A DNA stretch of 5,393 bases from Microcella sp. (GTDB lineage: Bacteria; Actinomycetota; Actinomycetes; Actinomycetales; Microbacteriaceae). Below, one piece after another: positions 1 through 5,393 of this stretch. How positions within the stretch are numbered: position 1 is the stretch's first letter; each line of letters starts with the position of its first letter. The DNA lies in contig JAIWOM010000120.1 in NCBI GenBank assembly GCA_020216895.1, positions 1 through 5,393 of the forward strand. The letters are read 5' to 3'. A model generated the notes under the pieces. The model saw only the letters and a list, made by a program, of their open reading frames with translations, was not told where the DNA came from and ran no database searches. The translations under genes were made by a program, and so were the position numbers.

Positions 1-285
1 CAGCTGCAGGCCGAGCTGCTCCGCAGCGCGGTCGCCGCGCTCGCGCCCGGGGGAGTGCTCGCCTACGTCACGTGCTCCCCGCACCCGGCCGAGACCACCG
101 CGATCGTGGATGCCCTCTTCGCCGACCCCTCCTGCCCGGTGACCCCGCTCGACACCCGGGCCGTGCTGTCCCGCATCGCCCGCACCCCGCTCGACCTGGG
201 CGAGCTCCCGCACGGAGCCGCGCAGCTCTGGCCGCACCGGCACGGAACCGACGCGATGTTCATCCAGCTCCTGCAGCGCGACTGA
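1..285 (+). CDS. rsmB: RsmB/Fmu-type 16S rRNA m5C methyltransferase, C-terminal end (5' truncated)
   Basis: The last 94 codons of a SAM-dependent RNA cytosine-C5 methyltransferase of the RsmB/Fmu (NOL1/NOP2/sun) family, which methylates 16S rRNA (C967 in E. coli) in the cytoplasm. The reading frame is open from base 1, so the N-terminus, SAM-binding motifs and motif IV (PC) lie upstream of the window. Visible is the family motif VI: a PGG-V-L-A-Y-V-T-C-S-P-H-P-A-E-T run at about fragment residues 16-31. In this family the Cys of T-C-S is the nucleophile that attacks C6 of the target base. The C-terminal L-W-P-H-R-H-G-T-D-A-M-F-I segment before the stop matches the closing strand of RsmB-type enzymes. 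The gene is followed by rpe; an fmu-rpe neighbourhood also occurs in mycobacteria (recalled). Family assignment is firm; the exact target base is inferred. Confidence 0.88.
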   Translation, partial: QLQAELLRSAVAALAPGGVLAYVTCSPHPAETTAIVDALFADPSCPVTPLDTRAVLSRIARTPLDLGELPHGAAQLWPHRHGTDAMFIQLLQRD

Positions 286-323
286 GGGGGAGTGCGCGGC
301 CCCGCGCGGGCATCCGCCGTCGC

Positions 324-329
324 TACGCT
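324..329 (+). promoter_or_regulatory. Putative -10 box (TACGCT) of a leaderless rpe promoter
   Basis: The hexamer TACGCT fits the actinobacterial TANNNT -10 pattern. It is followed by exactly six bases and then the rpe GTG, which puts the expected transcription start on the G of the start codon. No Shine-Dalgarno-like sequence lies between it and the gene. I see no convincing -35 hexamer; the expected region is a pure G/C stretch. Prediction from pattern and spacing only. Confidence 0.55.
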
Positions 330-335
330 GACACC

Positions 336-998
336 GTGACCGTGCGCATCAACCCGAGCATCCTGTCGGCCGACTTCGTGAACCTGCAGCACGAGGTGGA
401 GCGCATCGCGACAGCGGATCTCGTGCACGTGGACGTCATGGACAACCACTTCGTGCCGAATCTCACGTTCGGACCGCAGATGGTGGGGCGGCTGCAATCC
501 GTGTCGCCGATCCCGCTCGACGTGCACCTGATGATCAGCGATGCTGACCGCTGGGCGCCGGGCTACGCCGAGCTGGGGGCCTACTCGGTCACCTTCCACG
601 CGGAGGCCGCGGCCGATGTCGTTGCCACGGCGCGCGCGATCCGCGACCGCGGCAGCCGTGCCGGTATCGCCGTCAAGCCGGGCACGCCGATCGAGCCATA
701 CCTCGAGCTGCTGCCCGAGGTCGATCAGGTGCTCGTGATGACCGTCGAACCCGGGTTCGGGGGGCAGAGCTTCATGCCGGAGACCATGCCGAAGCTGCGC
801 GCCCTGCGCGAGGCCGTGCGCGCGCACGGTCTCGACGTGTGGCTGCAGGTCGATGGCGGCATCGCCCTCGACACCATCGGCATCGCCGCCGAGGCCGGCG
901 CCGACACCTTCGTGGCCGGCTCGGCCGTCTACGGGCGCGACAGCGTCGAGGGCGCCATCGCCGAGCTGCGGGCCGCGGCCGCCGCGCACACCCACTGA
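336..998 (+). CDS. rpe: Ribulose-phosphate 3-epimerase
   Basis: A 220-residue cytoplasmic TIM-barrel enzyme that interconverts D-ribulose 5-phosphate and D-xylulose 5-phosphate in the pentose phosphate pathway. Family motifs appear in order: I-N-P-S-I-L-S-A-D-F (5-14), H-V-D-V-M-D with H31 and D33 (31-36), D-V-H-L-M with H64 (62-66), V-K-P-G-T (113-117), V-E-P-G-F-G-G-Q-S-F (137-146), V-D-G-G with D173 (172-175) and the phosphate-binding A-G-S-A-V-Y (194-199). By family knowledge H31, D33, H64 and D173 are the metal ligands, with the two Asp acting as acid/base pair. Length is normal. The GTG at 336 is chosen because it gives the family N-terminus and sits six bases after a -10-like hexamer; a GTG two codons later is the only close alternative. 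No RBS is visible, consistent with a leaderless message. Confidence 0.96.
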   Translation: MTVRINPSILSADFVNLQHEVERIATADLVHVDVMDNHFVPNLTFGPQMVGRLQSVSPIPLDVHLMISDADRWAPGYAELGAYSVTFHAEAAADVVATARAIRDRGSRAGIAVKPGTPIEPYLELLPEVDQVLVMTVEPGFGGQSFMPETMPKLRALREAVRAHGLDVWLQVDGGIALDTIGIAAEAGADTFVAGSAVYGRDSVEGAIAELRAAAAAHTH

Positions 999-1047
999 CG
1001 AACGGCTGCCCACGCGCACCGACGAGACCCCACCCAGCCGCGTCTGG

Positions 1048-1053
1048 TTGGAT
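1048..1053 (+). promoter_or_regulatory. Possible weak -10 box (TTGGAT) of a leaderless FKBP promoter
   Basis: TTGGAT is an imperfect match to TANNNT (second position T rather than A), but it ends exactly six bases before the ATG at 1060, the same spacing as the rpe and hisE boxes. No Shine-Dalgarno sequence is present. The parallel spacing is the main argument; the hexamer alone would not be convincing. Confidence 0.35.
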
Positions 1054-1059
1054 GGACGC

Positions 1060-1428
1060 ATGAGCCAGAACACCAAGCCCGAGATCGACTTCTTCGAGGG
1101 ACCCGCGCCCACCGAGCTCGTCATCACCGACCTCGTCGTCGGCACCGGCGCCGAGGCCACGCCCGGCGCGACGGTCGACGTCCACTACGTCGGCGTCGAG
1201 TTCGAGACCGGCGAGGAGTTCGACGCGTCGTGGAACCGCGGCTCGTCCATCAACTTCCCGCTCGGCAGTCTCATCGCCGGCTGGCAGCAGGGCATCCCCG
1301 GCATGAAGGTCGGCGGCCGCCGGCAGCTCGTCTGCCCGCCCCACCTCGCCTACGGCCCCGCGGGCGGCGGTCATCGCCTCTCGGGCAAGACCCTCGTCTT
1401 CGTCATTGACCTGCTCGGCGTCTCCTGA
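1060..1428 (+). CDS. FKBP-type peptidyl-prolyl cis-trans isomerase (single domain, cytoplasmic)
   Basis: A 122-residue single-domain FKBP that should catalyse cis-trans isomerisation of Xaa-Pro bonds and assist protein folding. After a polar tail of about 18 residues the fold follows FKBP12: V-H-Y-V-G with Y43 (41-45), G-E-E-F-D-A-S-W with F54 and D55 (51-58), L-I-A-G-W with W75 (71-75), G-M-K-V-G-G-R-R (81-88), P-P-H-L-A-Y-G with Y98 (93-99), and the closing [10 protein letters not shown] (110-119) with F114. These align with the Y26, F36, D37, W59, Y82 and F99 pocket residues of FKBP12, so the active site looks intact. There is no signal peptide, lipobox or membrane segment, so a cytosolic location is expected. 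The ATG is the only one giving a normal-length tail, and no RBS precedes it. Its position between rpe and the his block does not suggest a pathway role. Confidence 0.93.
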   Translation: MSQNTKPEIDFFEGPAPTELVITDLVVGTGAEATPGATVDVHYVGVEFETGEEFDASWNRGSSINFPLGSLIAGWQQGIPGMKVGGRRQLVCPPHLAYGPAGGGHRLSGKTLVFVIDLLGVS

Positions 1429-1480
1429 TCCACCCCGTCCCGGCCGGGCCGACCTGGGCTTCCGCCCCGCGATGGCCCGG

Positions 1481-1486
1481 TACCCT
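1481..1486 (+). promoter_or_regulatory. Putative -10 box (TACCCT) of the hisE / his-trp operon promoter
   Basis: TACCCT fits TANNNT and ends exactly six bases before the hisE GTG, placing the predicted +1 on the start codon. It closely resembles the rpe box (TACGCT). The hexamer lies at the centre of an imperfect inverted repeat (GGCCC at 1474-1478, GGGCC at 1487-1491). No clear -35 element is seen. It is the only promoter-like signal I see upstream of the his-trp block. Confidence 0.55.
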
Positions 1487-1492
1487 GGGCCG

Positions 1493-1756
1493 GTGAAGAC
1501 TTTCGACGCGCTGTTCGCCGAGCTGAGCGAGAAGGCGCGCCTGCGGCCCGAGGGCTCGGGCACCGTCGCGCAGCTCGATGCGGGCATCCATGCGATCGGC
1601 AAGAAGATCGTCGAGGAGGCGGCCGAGGTGTGGATGGCCGCCGAGTACCAGAGCGACGAGGCCACCGCCGAGGAGGTCTCGCAGCTGCTCTACCACCTGC
1701 AGGTGCTGCTCGTCGCGAAGGGCCTGACCCTCGACGACGTCTACAAGCACCTCTAG
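1493..1756 (+). CDS. hisE: Phosphoribosyl-ATP pyrophosphohydrolase (HisE)
   Basis: An 87-residue all-alpha MazG/HisE-superfamily enzyme. It hydrolyses phosphoribosyl-ATP to phosphoribosyl-AMP and pyrophosphate, the second step of histidine synthesis. The N-terminal [10 protein letters not shown] matches actinobacterial HisE. The metal-binding core is [12 protein letters not shown] (35-46, acidic residues E41, E42, E45) followed by E-E-V-S-Q-L-L-Y-H (60-68). Many HisE proteins have Asp before L-L-Y-H; here it is Gln (Q64). From memory the M. tuberculosis enzyme has the same S-Q-L-L-Y, so this looks like a lineage trait, not a defect. HisE is free-standing, not fused to HisI. GTG start chosen from the family N-terminus and the -10 spacing; no RBS. 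It is the first gene of the his-trp block, 49 bases before hisG. Confidence 0.95.
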   Translation: MKTFDALFAELSEKARLRPEGSGTVAQLDAGIHAIGKKIVEEAAEVWMAAEYQSDEATAEEVSQLLYHLQVLLVAKGLTLDDVYKHL

Positions 1757-1764
1757 CCGACCCC

Positions 1765-1786
1765 GACCGCACCGACCGGTGCGGTC
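1765..1786 (+). promoter_or_regulatory. Perfect 9-bp stem-loop between hisE and hisG
   Basis: Arms GACCGCACC (1765-1773) and GGTGCGGTC (1778-1786) are exact reverse complements around a GACC loop. The structure starts eight bases after the hisE stop and ends seven bases before the purine-rich RBS of hisG, filling nearly half of the only non-coding gap inside the operon. No T-run follows, so it is not a canonical intrinsic terminator. It could be a partial attenuator, an RNA-processing or mRNA-stability element, or, as DNA, a dyad operator (its centre contains ACCGGT). The role is unknown; the structure itself is read directly. Confidence 0.6.
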
Positions 1787-1793
1787 CGCTCCC

Positions 1794-1799
1794 GAAGAG
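1794..1799 (+). promoter_or_regulatory. Ribosome binding site of hisG (GAAGAG)
   Basis: A purine-rich GAAGAG followed by six bases before the hisG ATG. It is a moderate match to the anti-Shine-Dalgarno complement and supports the ATG at 1806. It contrasts with hisE, which has no RBS, suggesting that hisG is translated internally on a hisE-initiated transcript. Confidence 0.5.
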
Positions 1800-1805
1800 A
1801 CCACC

Positions 1806-2645
1806 ATGCTGAGAATCGCGGTACCCAACAAGGGGTCGCTCTCCGAGACCGCCGTCGAGATGCTCGTCGAGGCGGGCTACGCCGGTCGGCGCGACCCGCG
1901 CGCGCTGACGGTCGCCGACCCGCGCAACGGCGTCGAGTTCTTCTACCTGCGCCCGCGCGACATCGCCACCTACGTGGGCTCCGGCGCGCTCGACGTCGGC
2001 ATCACGGGCCGCGACCTGCTGCTCGACTCCGGGTCTGCGGCGGTCGAGATCCAGTCGCTCGACTTCGGCGGCTCGACGTTCCGCTTCGCGGCGCCTCCCG
2101 GCTCGGTGGCGGGGCTCGACGACCTGCAGGGTCTGCGGGTCGCGACCAGCTACCCCGGGCTCGTCGGCGACTTCCTCGCCCGGCACGGCGTCACCGCGAC
2201 GCTGATCCGTCTCGATGGCGCGGTCGAATCGGCCGTGCGCCTGGGCGTGGCGGATGCGGTGGCCGACGTCGTCTCGACCGGCTCCACGCTGCGCGCGCAG
2301 GGCCTGGAGATCGTCGGTCCGGTCATCCTCGACTCGACGGCGGTGCTCATCAGCGCCCAGCCGGAGCTCGCGGGCATCGCGACCCTGCAGCGCCGTCTCC
2401 AGGGCGTGCTGGTCGCCCGCCAGTACGTGCTCATGGACTACGACCTGCCGGCCGAGCTGCTCGAGCGCGCCACCGCGATCACGCCGGGCCTCGAGTCGCC
2501 GACGGTTTCGCCGCTGGCCGACGGCTCGTGGGTCGCGGTGCGGGCCATGGTGCCGCGCGACGAGACGAACCACGTCATGGACGCCCTCTACGAGCTCGGC
2601 GCCCGCGCCATCCTGGTCAGCTCGATCCACGCCGCCCGCATCTGA
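1806..2645 (+). CDS. hisG: ATP phosphoribosyltransferase, long form (HisG)
   Basis: A 279-residue enzyme that condenses ATP with PRPP to phosphoribosyl-ATP, the first committed and feedback-controlled step of histidine synthesis. The N-terminus [11 protein letters not shown] is the family signature, followed by F-F-Y-L-R-P-R-D-I and D-V-G-I-T-G-R-D-L. The PRPP-binding loop is D-V-V-S-T-G-S-T-L (154-162). The last 75 or so residues, beginning around I-T-P-G-L-E-S-P-T and ending near the A-I-L-V-S-S-I-H segment, are the ACT-like regulatory domain of long-form HisG. In that class it binds histidine and allows hexameric inhibition without a HisZ partner, so allosteric control by histidine is expected. 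Length and sequence closely parallel M. tuberculosis HisG (recalled). The ATG is supported by an upstream GAAGAG. The stop codon overlaps the hisF start by one base (TGATG). Confidence 0.97.
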   Translation: MLRIAVPNKGSLSETAVEMLVEAGYAGRRDPRALTVADPRNGVEFFYLRPRDIATYVGSGALDVGITGRDLLLDSGSAAVEIQSLDFGGSTFRFAAPPGSVAGLDDLQGLRVATSYPGLVGDFLARHGVTATLIRLDGAVESAVRLGVADAVADVVSTGSTLRAQGLEIVGPVILDSTAVLISAQPELAGIATLQRRLQGVLVARQYVLMDYDLPAELLERATAITPGLESPTVSPLADGSWVAVRAMVPRDETNHVMDALYELGARAILVSSIHAARI

Positions 2646-3406
2646 TGAGCGTCTCGGTCCGCGTCATCCCCTGCCTCGACGTCGCCGCCGGCCGCGTCGT
2701 GAAGGGCGTGAACTTCCTGAACCTGCGCGACGCGGGCGACCCGATCGAGCTCGCGCGCACCTACTACGAGCAGGGTGCCGACGAGATCACCTTCCTCGAC
2801 GTGAAGGCGACCGTGGACAATCGCGAGACCATGTTCGACCTCGTGCGGGCCACGGCCGAGCAGGTGTTCATCCCGCTGACCGTGGGCGGCGGGGTGCGCG
2901 CGGTCGATGATGTCGCCCGGCTGCTCGCGCACGGCGCCGACAAGATCGGCGTCAACTCAGCGGCGATCCGGCGCCCGGAGCTGATCGGCGAGATCGCCGA
3001 CCGCTTCGGCGCGCAGGTCTGCGTGCTCTCGCTCGACGTGACGCGCGACGCCGCCGCACCGAGCGGCTTCGTCGTGACCACGCACGGCGGCCGCGAGCGC
3101 ACCGACATCGATGCGATCGCCTGGGCCAGCGAGGCCATCGAGCGGGGCGCGGGCGAGCTGCTCGTCAACTCGATCGACGCCGACGGCACCAAGGAGGGCT
3201 TCGACCTCGAGCTCATCACCGCGATCGCCGAGGTCTCGAGCGTGCCGGTGATCGCCTCGGGCGGTGCGGGAGCCCTCGAGCACTTCGCGCCCGCGATCGC
3301 CGCCGGGGCACACGCCGTGCTGGCCGCCAGCGTGTTCCACAACGGCGAGCTCACGGTCGGCCAGGTGAAGGACGCGCTCCGCGCGGAGGGGATGGACGTG
3401 CGATGA
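2645..3406 (+). CDS. hisF: Imidazole glycerol phosphate synthase, cyclase subunit (HisF)
   Basis: A 253-residue (beta/alpha)8 barrel. With the glutaminase HisH it converts PRFAR plus ammonia into imidazole glycerol phosphate and AICAR. Catalytic Asp residues are D12 in V-I-P-C-L-D-V and D131 in L-S-L-D-V, with K20 in R-V-V-K-G-V-N-F. Phosphate-binding segments are G-G-G-V-R (81-85) and I-A-S-G-G-A-G (203-209); N-S-I-D-A-D-G-T (175-182) is also present. The residue after F-L-D-V is Lys (K54), where the HisF proteins I recall have Thr (D-I/V-T-A-S/T), an unusual change near the active-site face. Neither hisH nor hisA/priA is adjacent. The ATG overlaps the hisG stop by one base, and no Shine-Dalgarno sequence is seen in the 20 bases before it, so translation probably relies on coupling to hisG. 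It overlaps hisI by four bases. Confidence 0.97.
   Translation: MSVSVRVIPCLDVAAGRVVKGVNFLNLRDAGDPIELARTYYEQGADEITFLDVKATVDNRETMFDLVRATAEQVFIPLTVGGGVRAVDDVARLLAHGADKIGVNSAAIRRPELIGEIADRFGAQVCVLSLDVTRDAAAPSGFVVTTHGGRERTDIDAIAWASEAIERGAGELLVNSIDADGTKEGFDLELITAIAEVSSVPVIASGGAGALEHFAPAIAAGAHAVLAASVFHNGELTVGQVKDALRAEGMDVR
3385..3391 (+). promoter_or_regulatory. Possible ribosome binding site of hisI (GGAGGGG)
   Basis: A strong purine-rich match inside the hisF 3' end, but with eleven bases before the hisI ATG, longer than the usual 5-9. It may help re-initiation at the ATGA overlap; its contribution is uncertain. Confidence 0.4.
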
Positions 3407-3765
3407 CGACGACCGACATCGACGGGGTGCTCGCGCGCGTGCGCTTCGACGCCGCCGGACTGCTGCCCGCCGTGATCCAGCAGCACGACACCGGCGAGGT
3501 GCTCATGGTCGGCTGGATGGACGCCGAGGCGCTCCGTCGCACGCTCACCGAGGGCCGTGTGACCTTCTGGAGCCGCTCCCGCCAGGAGTACTGGCGCAAG
3601 GGCGACACGAGCGGGCACATCCAGCTCGTCCGCGGTGCGGCGCTCGACTGCGACGGCGACACCCTGCTCGTGCAGGTCGATCAGGTGGGCGTCGCCTGCC
3701 ACACCGGCGCGCGCTCGTGCTTCGACGTCGACCCGCTCACTCCGGTGATCGGAGAGGCCGCGTGA
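3403..3765 (+). CDS. hisI: Phosphoribosyl-AMP cyclohydrolase (HisI)
   Basis: A 120-residue monofunctional cyclohydrolase that opens the adenine ring of phosphoribosyl-AMP, the third step of histidine synthesis. Family motifs are V-L-M-V-G-W-M-D (33-40), T-F-W-S-R-S-R (54-60), W-R-K-G-D-T-S-G (64-71), the metal site D-C-D-G-D (82-86) and [10 protein letters not shown] (98-107). In this family the three Asp of D-C-D-x-D bind Mg2+, and the Cys at 83, 99 and 106 bind the catalytic Zn2+ across the dimer; all are present. There is no HisE fusion, matching the separate hisE upstream. The ATG overlaps the hisF stop as ATGA and gives the expected short N-terminus. The 3' end overlaps the trpE GTG by four bases, so this gene is the physical joint between the histidine and tryptophan genes. 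Confidence 0.96.
   Translation: MTTTDIDGVLARVRFDAAGLLPAVIQQHDTGEVLMVGWMDAEALRRTLTEGRVTFWSRSRQEYWRKGDTSGHIQLVRGAALDCDGDTLLVQVDQVGVACHTGARSCFDVDPLTPVIGEAA
3751..3757 (+). promoter_or_regulatory. Ribosome binding site of trpE (GGAGAGG)
   Basis: GGAGAGG lies within the hisI 3' end, with four bases between it and the GTG at 3762 (seven if only GGAG is counted). It supports that GTG over the in-frame GTG at 3717, which would add a basic 15-residue extension overlapping hisI. Confidence 0.6.
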
Positions 3766-5282
3766 CGACGACGACGCGCGAGGAGTTCGCCGCGCAGCTC
3801 GCCTCCGCGCGGGTGGTGCCGGTCATCCGCACCCTCTTCGCCGACGCGCTCACGCCGGTGGGCCTGTACCGCTCGCTCGCCGAGGGCCGCGCGGGCGGGT
3901 TCCTGCTGGAGTCGGCCGAGCAGGGCGGCATCTGGTCGCGCTACTCGTTCATCGGCGTGCGCTCCTTCGGGGTGCTCACGGAGCAGTCCGGGCGCGCCGT
4001 CTGGATCCCCGGCTCCCTCGATGCCGAGCGCGCCTTCGGCGGGGCGATCCCGGCGGGCACCCTCGCCGCTCTCGACACGCTCTACGCCCGCTGGCGGAGC
4101 CCCGAGGTGCCCGGCCATCCGCCGCTCACGGGCGGGCTCGTCGGGTTCATCGGCTGGGACGCCGTGCGCCAGGTCGAGAACCTGCCCGATGCGCCGCCGA
4201 GCGACTTCCCGTGCCCCGAGCTCGCCATGGCCTTCGTCAGCGAGCTCATCGTCATGGACCACCGCCAGGGCACCGTCTCGCTCATCGCGACCGCCCTCGC
4301 CGACGGCGTCGATGACGAGGCGGCGCTGTGGGCGGATGCCCAGGCCCGGCTCGACGCCCTGGAGGCCGCCCTCGCCGAGCCCGCAGAGCCCGGCATCGCG
4401 CGTATCGACCTCACCACCGCTCCGCAGCCGCACCACCGCTCGACCCCGGCCGAGTTCCTCGCCGCGGTCGAGCGGTCGAAGGGCTTCATCCGCGACGGCG
4501 ACGTGTTCCAGGTGGTCATCGGCCAGCGCTTCGACCATGAGCTGACGGCGAGCCCGCTCGATGTGTACCGGGTGCTGCGGGCGCTGAACCCCTCGCCCTA
4601 CATGTACACGCTGGCGCTCGAGACGGCCGCGGGCGAGCCCTACGCGATCGTCGGCTCCTCGCCCGAGGCGCTCGTGAAGGTCACGCACGGGAGGGTCTAC
4701 ACCCACCCGATCGCCGGGTCGCGGCCGCGCGGCGAGACTCCCGAGCGGGACAGCGAGCTCGCGGAGGAGCTGCTCGCCGACCGCAAGGAGCAGGCCGAGC
4801 ACCTCATGCTCGTCGACCTCGGGCGCAACGACCTGTCGAAGGTCTGCCGGGCCGGCACCGTCGAGGTCACGGAGTTCATGCAGGTCGAGCGGTTCAGCCA
4901 CATCATGCACCTCGTCTCGAGCGTCGAGGGCGACCTGCGCGACGACGCGACGCCCATCGATGTCTTCCGCGCGACCTTCCCCGCCGGCACCCTGAGCGGA
5001 GCGCCGAAGCCCCGGGCCCTCGAGATCATCGACCAGCTCGAGCCGGCGCGCCGCGGCGTCTACGGGGGAGTGGTCGGCTACTTCGCCTTCTCCGGCGACC
5101 TCGACCTCGCGATCGCGATCCGCACCGCGTACCTGGCCGACGGCGTCGCGCGCGTGCAGGCCGGAGCGGGGCTCGTCGCCGACTCGGTGCCCGAGGTCGA
5201 GTTCCAGGAGACGATCTCGAAGGCCGCGGCACCGCTCCGGGCCGTCGCCATCGCGAACGCTCTCGCCCGGGGTGAGCGATGA
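3762..5282 (+). CDS. trpE: Anthranilate synthase component I (TrpE)
   Basis: A 506-residue chorismate-utilising enzyme that, with the TrpG amidotransferase (not in the window), makes anthranilate and commits chorismate to tryptophan. The N-terminal domain (about 20-165) has L-L-E-S with S51, the conserved Trp-feedback motif, and S-R-Y-S-F-I-G. N-P-S-P-Y-M (276-281) also contributes to the Trp pocket, so feedback inhibition is expected. The catalytic domain (about 230-495) has P-I-A-G-S-R-P-R-G (316-324), D-L-G-R-N-D (352-357), H-I-M-H-L with catalytic H383, [11 protein letters not shown] and the metal-binding P-E-V-E-F-Q-E-T (477-484). Ala318, where PabB enzymes carry Lys, argues for TrpE over aminodeoxychorismate synthase. 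G254 in V-I-G-Q-R-F replaces the Ser usual in V-x-S-Q-R-F. GTG start, four-base overlap with hisI, RBS at 3751. There is no room for a trp leader peptide in front of it. Confidence 0.96.
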   Translation: MTTTTREEFAAQLASARVVPVIRTLFADALTPVGLYRSLAEGRAGGFLLESAEQGGIWSRYSFIGVRSFGVLTEQSGRAVWIPGSLDAERAFGGAIPAGTLAALDTLYARWRSPEVPGHPPLTGGLVGFIGWDAVRQVENLPDAPPSDFPCPELAMAFVSELIVMDHRQGTVSLIATALADGVDDEAALWADAQARLDALEAALAEPAEPGIARIDLTTAPQPHHRSTPAEFLAAVERSKGFIRDGDVFQVVIGQRFDHELTASPLDVYRVLRALNPSPYMYTLALETAAGEPYAIVGSSPEALVKVTHGRVYTHPIAGSRPRGETPERDSELAEELLADRKEQAEHLMLVDLGRNDLSKVCRAGTVEVTEFMQVERFSHIMHLVSSVEGDLRDDATPIDVFRATFPAGTLSGAPKPRALEIIDQLEPARRGVYGGVVGYFAFSGDLDLAIAIRTAYLADGVARVQAGAGLVADSVPEVEFQETISKAAAPLRAVAIANALARGER

Positions 5283-5393
5283 CCGCCGTCGCCGAGGGGC
5301 GGGCGCGCCGCATCCGGATGCTCGCCCTGCTGCTGCCCGTCGTGGCCGCCGCGGCGGCCTTCCTCGCGTGGTCGCAGCCCTGGGTCGCCCTGA
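5279..5393 (+). CDS. Trp-biosynthesis-associated membrane protein, N-terminal part (3' truncated)
   Basis: The first 38 codons of a gene that leaves the window. A short basic N-terminus (R8, R10, R11, R13) is followed by a hydrophobic segment at about residues 14-30 (M-L-A-L-L-L-P-V-V, then an Ala-rich stretch) and W-S-Q-P-W-V at 31-36. This fits the first membrane helix of the actinobacterial family found next to trpE (Trp_oprn_chp; a recalled mycobacterial equivalent sits between trpE and trpC). The basic flank suggests the N-terminus is cytoplasmic. Its biochemical role is not known to me. The ATG overlaps the trpE stop as ATGA, with a G-rich GGGGTGAG just upstream as a weak RBS. By analogy trpC, trpB and trpA would follow, but that is outside the sequence. 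Confidence 0.78.
   Translation, partial: MTAVAEGRARRIRMLALLLPVVAAAAAFLAWSQPWVAL

Noticed and set aside
294..307. GCGCGG-CC-CCGCGC inverted repeat after rsmB, considered as a terminator
   Set aside because: At most five pairs with a four-base loop, no T-tract, all G/C in a GC-rich spacer; too weak to call.
1003..1040. CGGCTG and CAGCCG inverted repeat between rpe and the FKBP gene
   Set aside because: Six-base arms separated by 26 bases; easily by chance and no terminator features.
63..1160. 365-codon open frame on the minus strand opposite rsmB, rpe and the FKBP gene
   Set aside because: Long antisense frames are expected in high-GC coding DNA. The product is rich in Arg, Gly and Ala without family motifs, while the plus strand carries recognised genes.
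1439..1448. CCCGGCCGGG palindrome after the FKBP gene
   Set aside because: No loop is possible at full pairing and there is no T-tract. Short GC palindromes are common at this base composition, so neither terminator nor operator is supported.
1474..1491. Imperfect inverted repeat GGCCC/GGGCC around the hisE -10 box, considered as a repressor operator
   Set aside because: Only five exact bases per arm in a G/C-rich context; noted in the promoter entry but insufficient for an operator call without conservation data.
1371..2630. 419-codon minus-strand open frame opposite hisE and hisG
   Set aside because: Shadow of hisE/hisG; low-complexity Arg/Asp/Gly-rich product with no domain signature.
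2215..2910. 231-codon plus-strand frame spanning the hisG-hisF junction
   Set aside because: Arg/Ser-rich out-of-frame reading of two well-supported enzymes.
2764..3702. 312-codon minus-strand open frame opposite hisF and hisI
   Set aside because: Shadow of hisF and hisI; Ser/Ala/Pro-rich product with no recognisable domain.
3717..3764. Earlier in-frame GTG for trpE
   Set aside because: Would add a basic, non-family extension inside hisI; the GTG at 3762 has an RBS, the four-base overlap and the expected N-terminus.
3404..3772. Shared 10-mer TGACGACGAC at the 5' ends of hisI (3404) and trpE (3763)
   Set aside because: Both proteins begin Met-Thr-Thr-Thr with ACG/ACC codons at a stop/start overlap; best explained by similar codon choice after the start, not a true repeat element.
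3681..4910. 409-codon minus-strand open frame opposite trpE
   Set aside because: Shadow of trpE, compositionally biased and without recognisable motifs.

Overview
This is a GC-rich window (roughly 70% G+C by eye) of compact housekeeping chromosome from an actinobacterium. Protein similarity recalled from memory, start-codon use and leaderless-type promoters fit the Microbacteriaceae or close relatives; family placement is an inference. All genes lie on the + strand and no intergenic gap exceeds about 65 bases. I see no mobile element, CRISPR array, tRNA or rRNA.

Layout: (1) the 3' end of an rsmB/fmu-type 16S rRNA m5C methyltransferase; (2) rpe, ribulose-phosphate 3-epimerase; (3) a small cytoplasmic FKBP-type peptidyl-prolyl isomerase; (4) a histidine-tryptophan block hisE-hisG-hisF-hisI-trpE, followed by the first 38 codons of a Trp-biosynthesis-associated membrane protein that runs off the window.

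rpe and hisE each follow an actinobacterial -10 hexamer (TANNNT) that ends exactly six bases before the start codon, the geometry of leaderless transcription; the FKBP gene has a weaker box at the same spacing. From hisG onward the genes overlap by 1 to 4 bases and should be co-transcribed and translationally coupled. The one non-coding gap inside the block, between hisE and hisG, is largely filled by a perfect 9-bp stem-loop without a T-tract.

Functionally, HisG, HisE and HisI carry out the first three steps of histidine synthesis. HisF is the cyclase subunit of imidazole glycerol phosphate synthase. HisH (its glutaminase partner), HisA/PriA and the later enzymes are not here. TrpE opens the tryptophan branch from chorismate; its glutaminase partner TrpG is also absent. 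Physical fusion of his and trp genes fits the actinobacterial use of one isomerase, PriA, for both pathways, although priA itself is not in the window. No clearly undescribed system is visible. The most useful leads are the hisE-hisG stem-loop, the matched leaderless promoters, and two unusual residues at conserved positions in HisF and TrpE.
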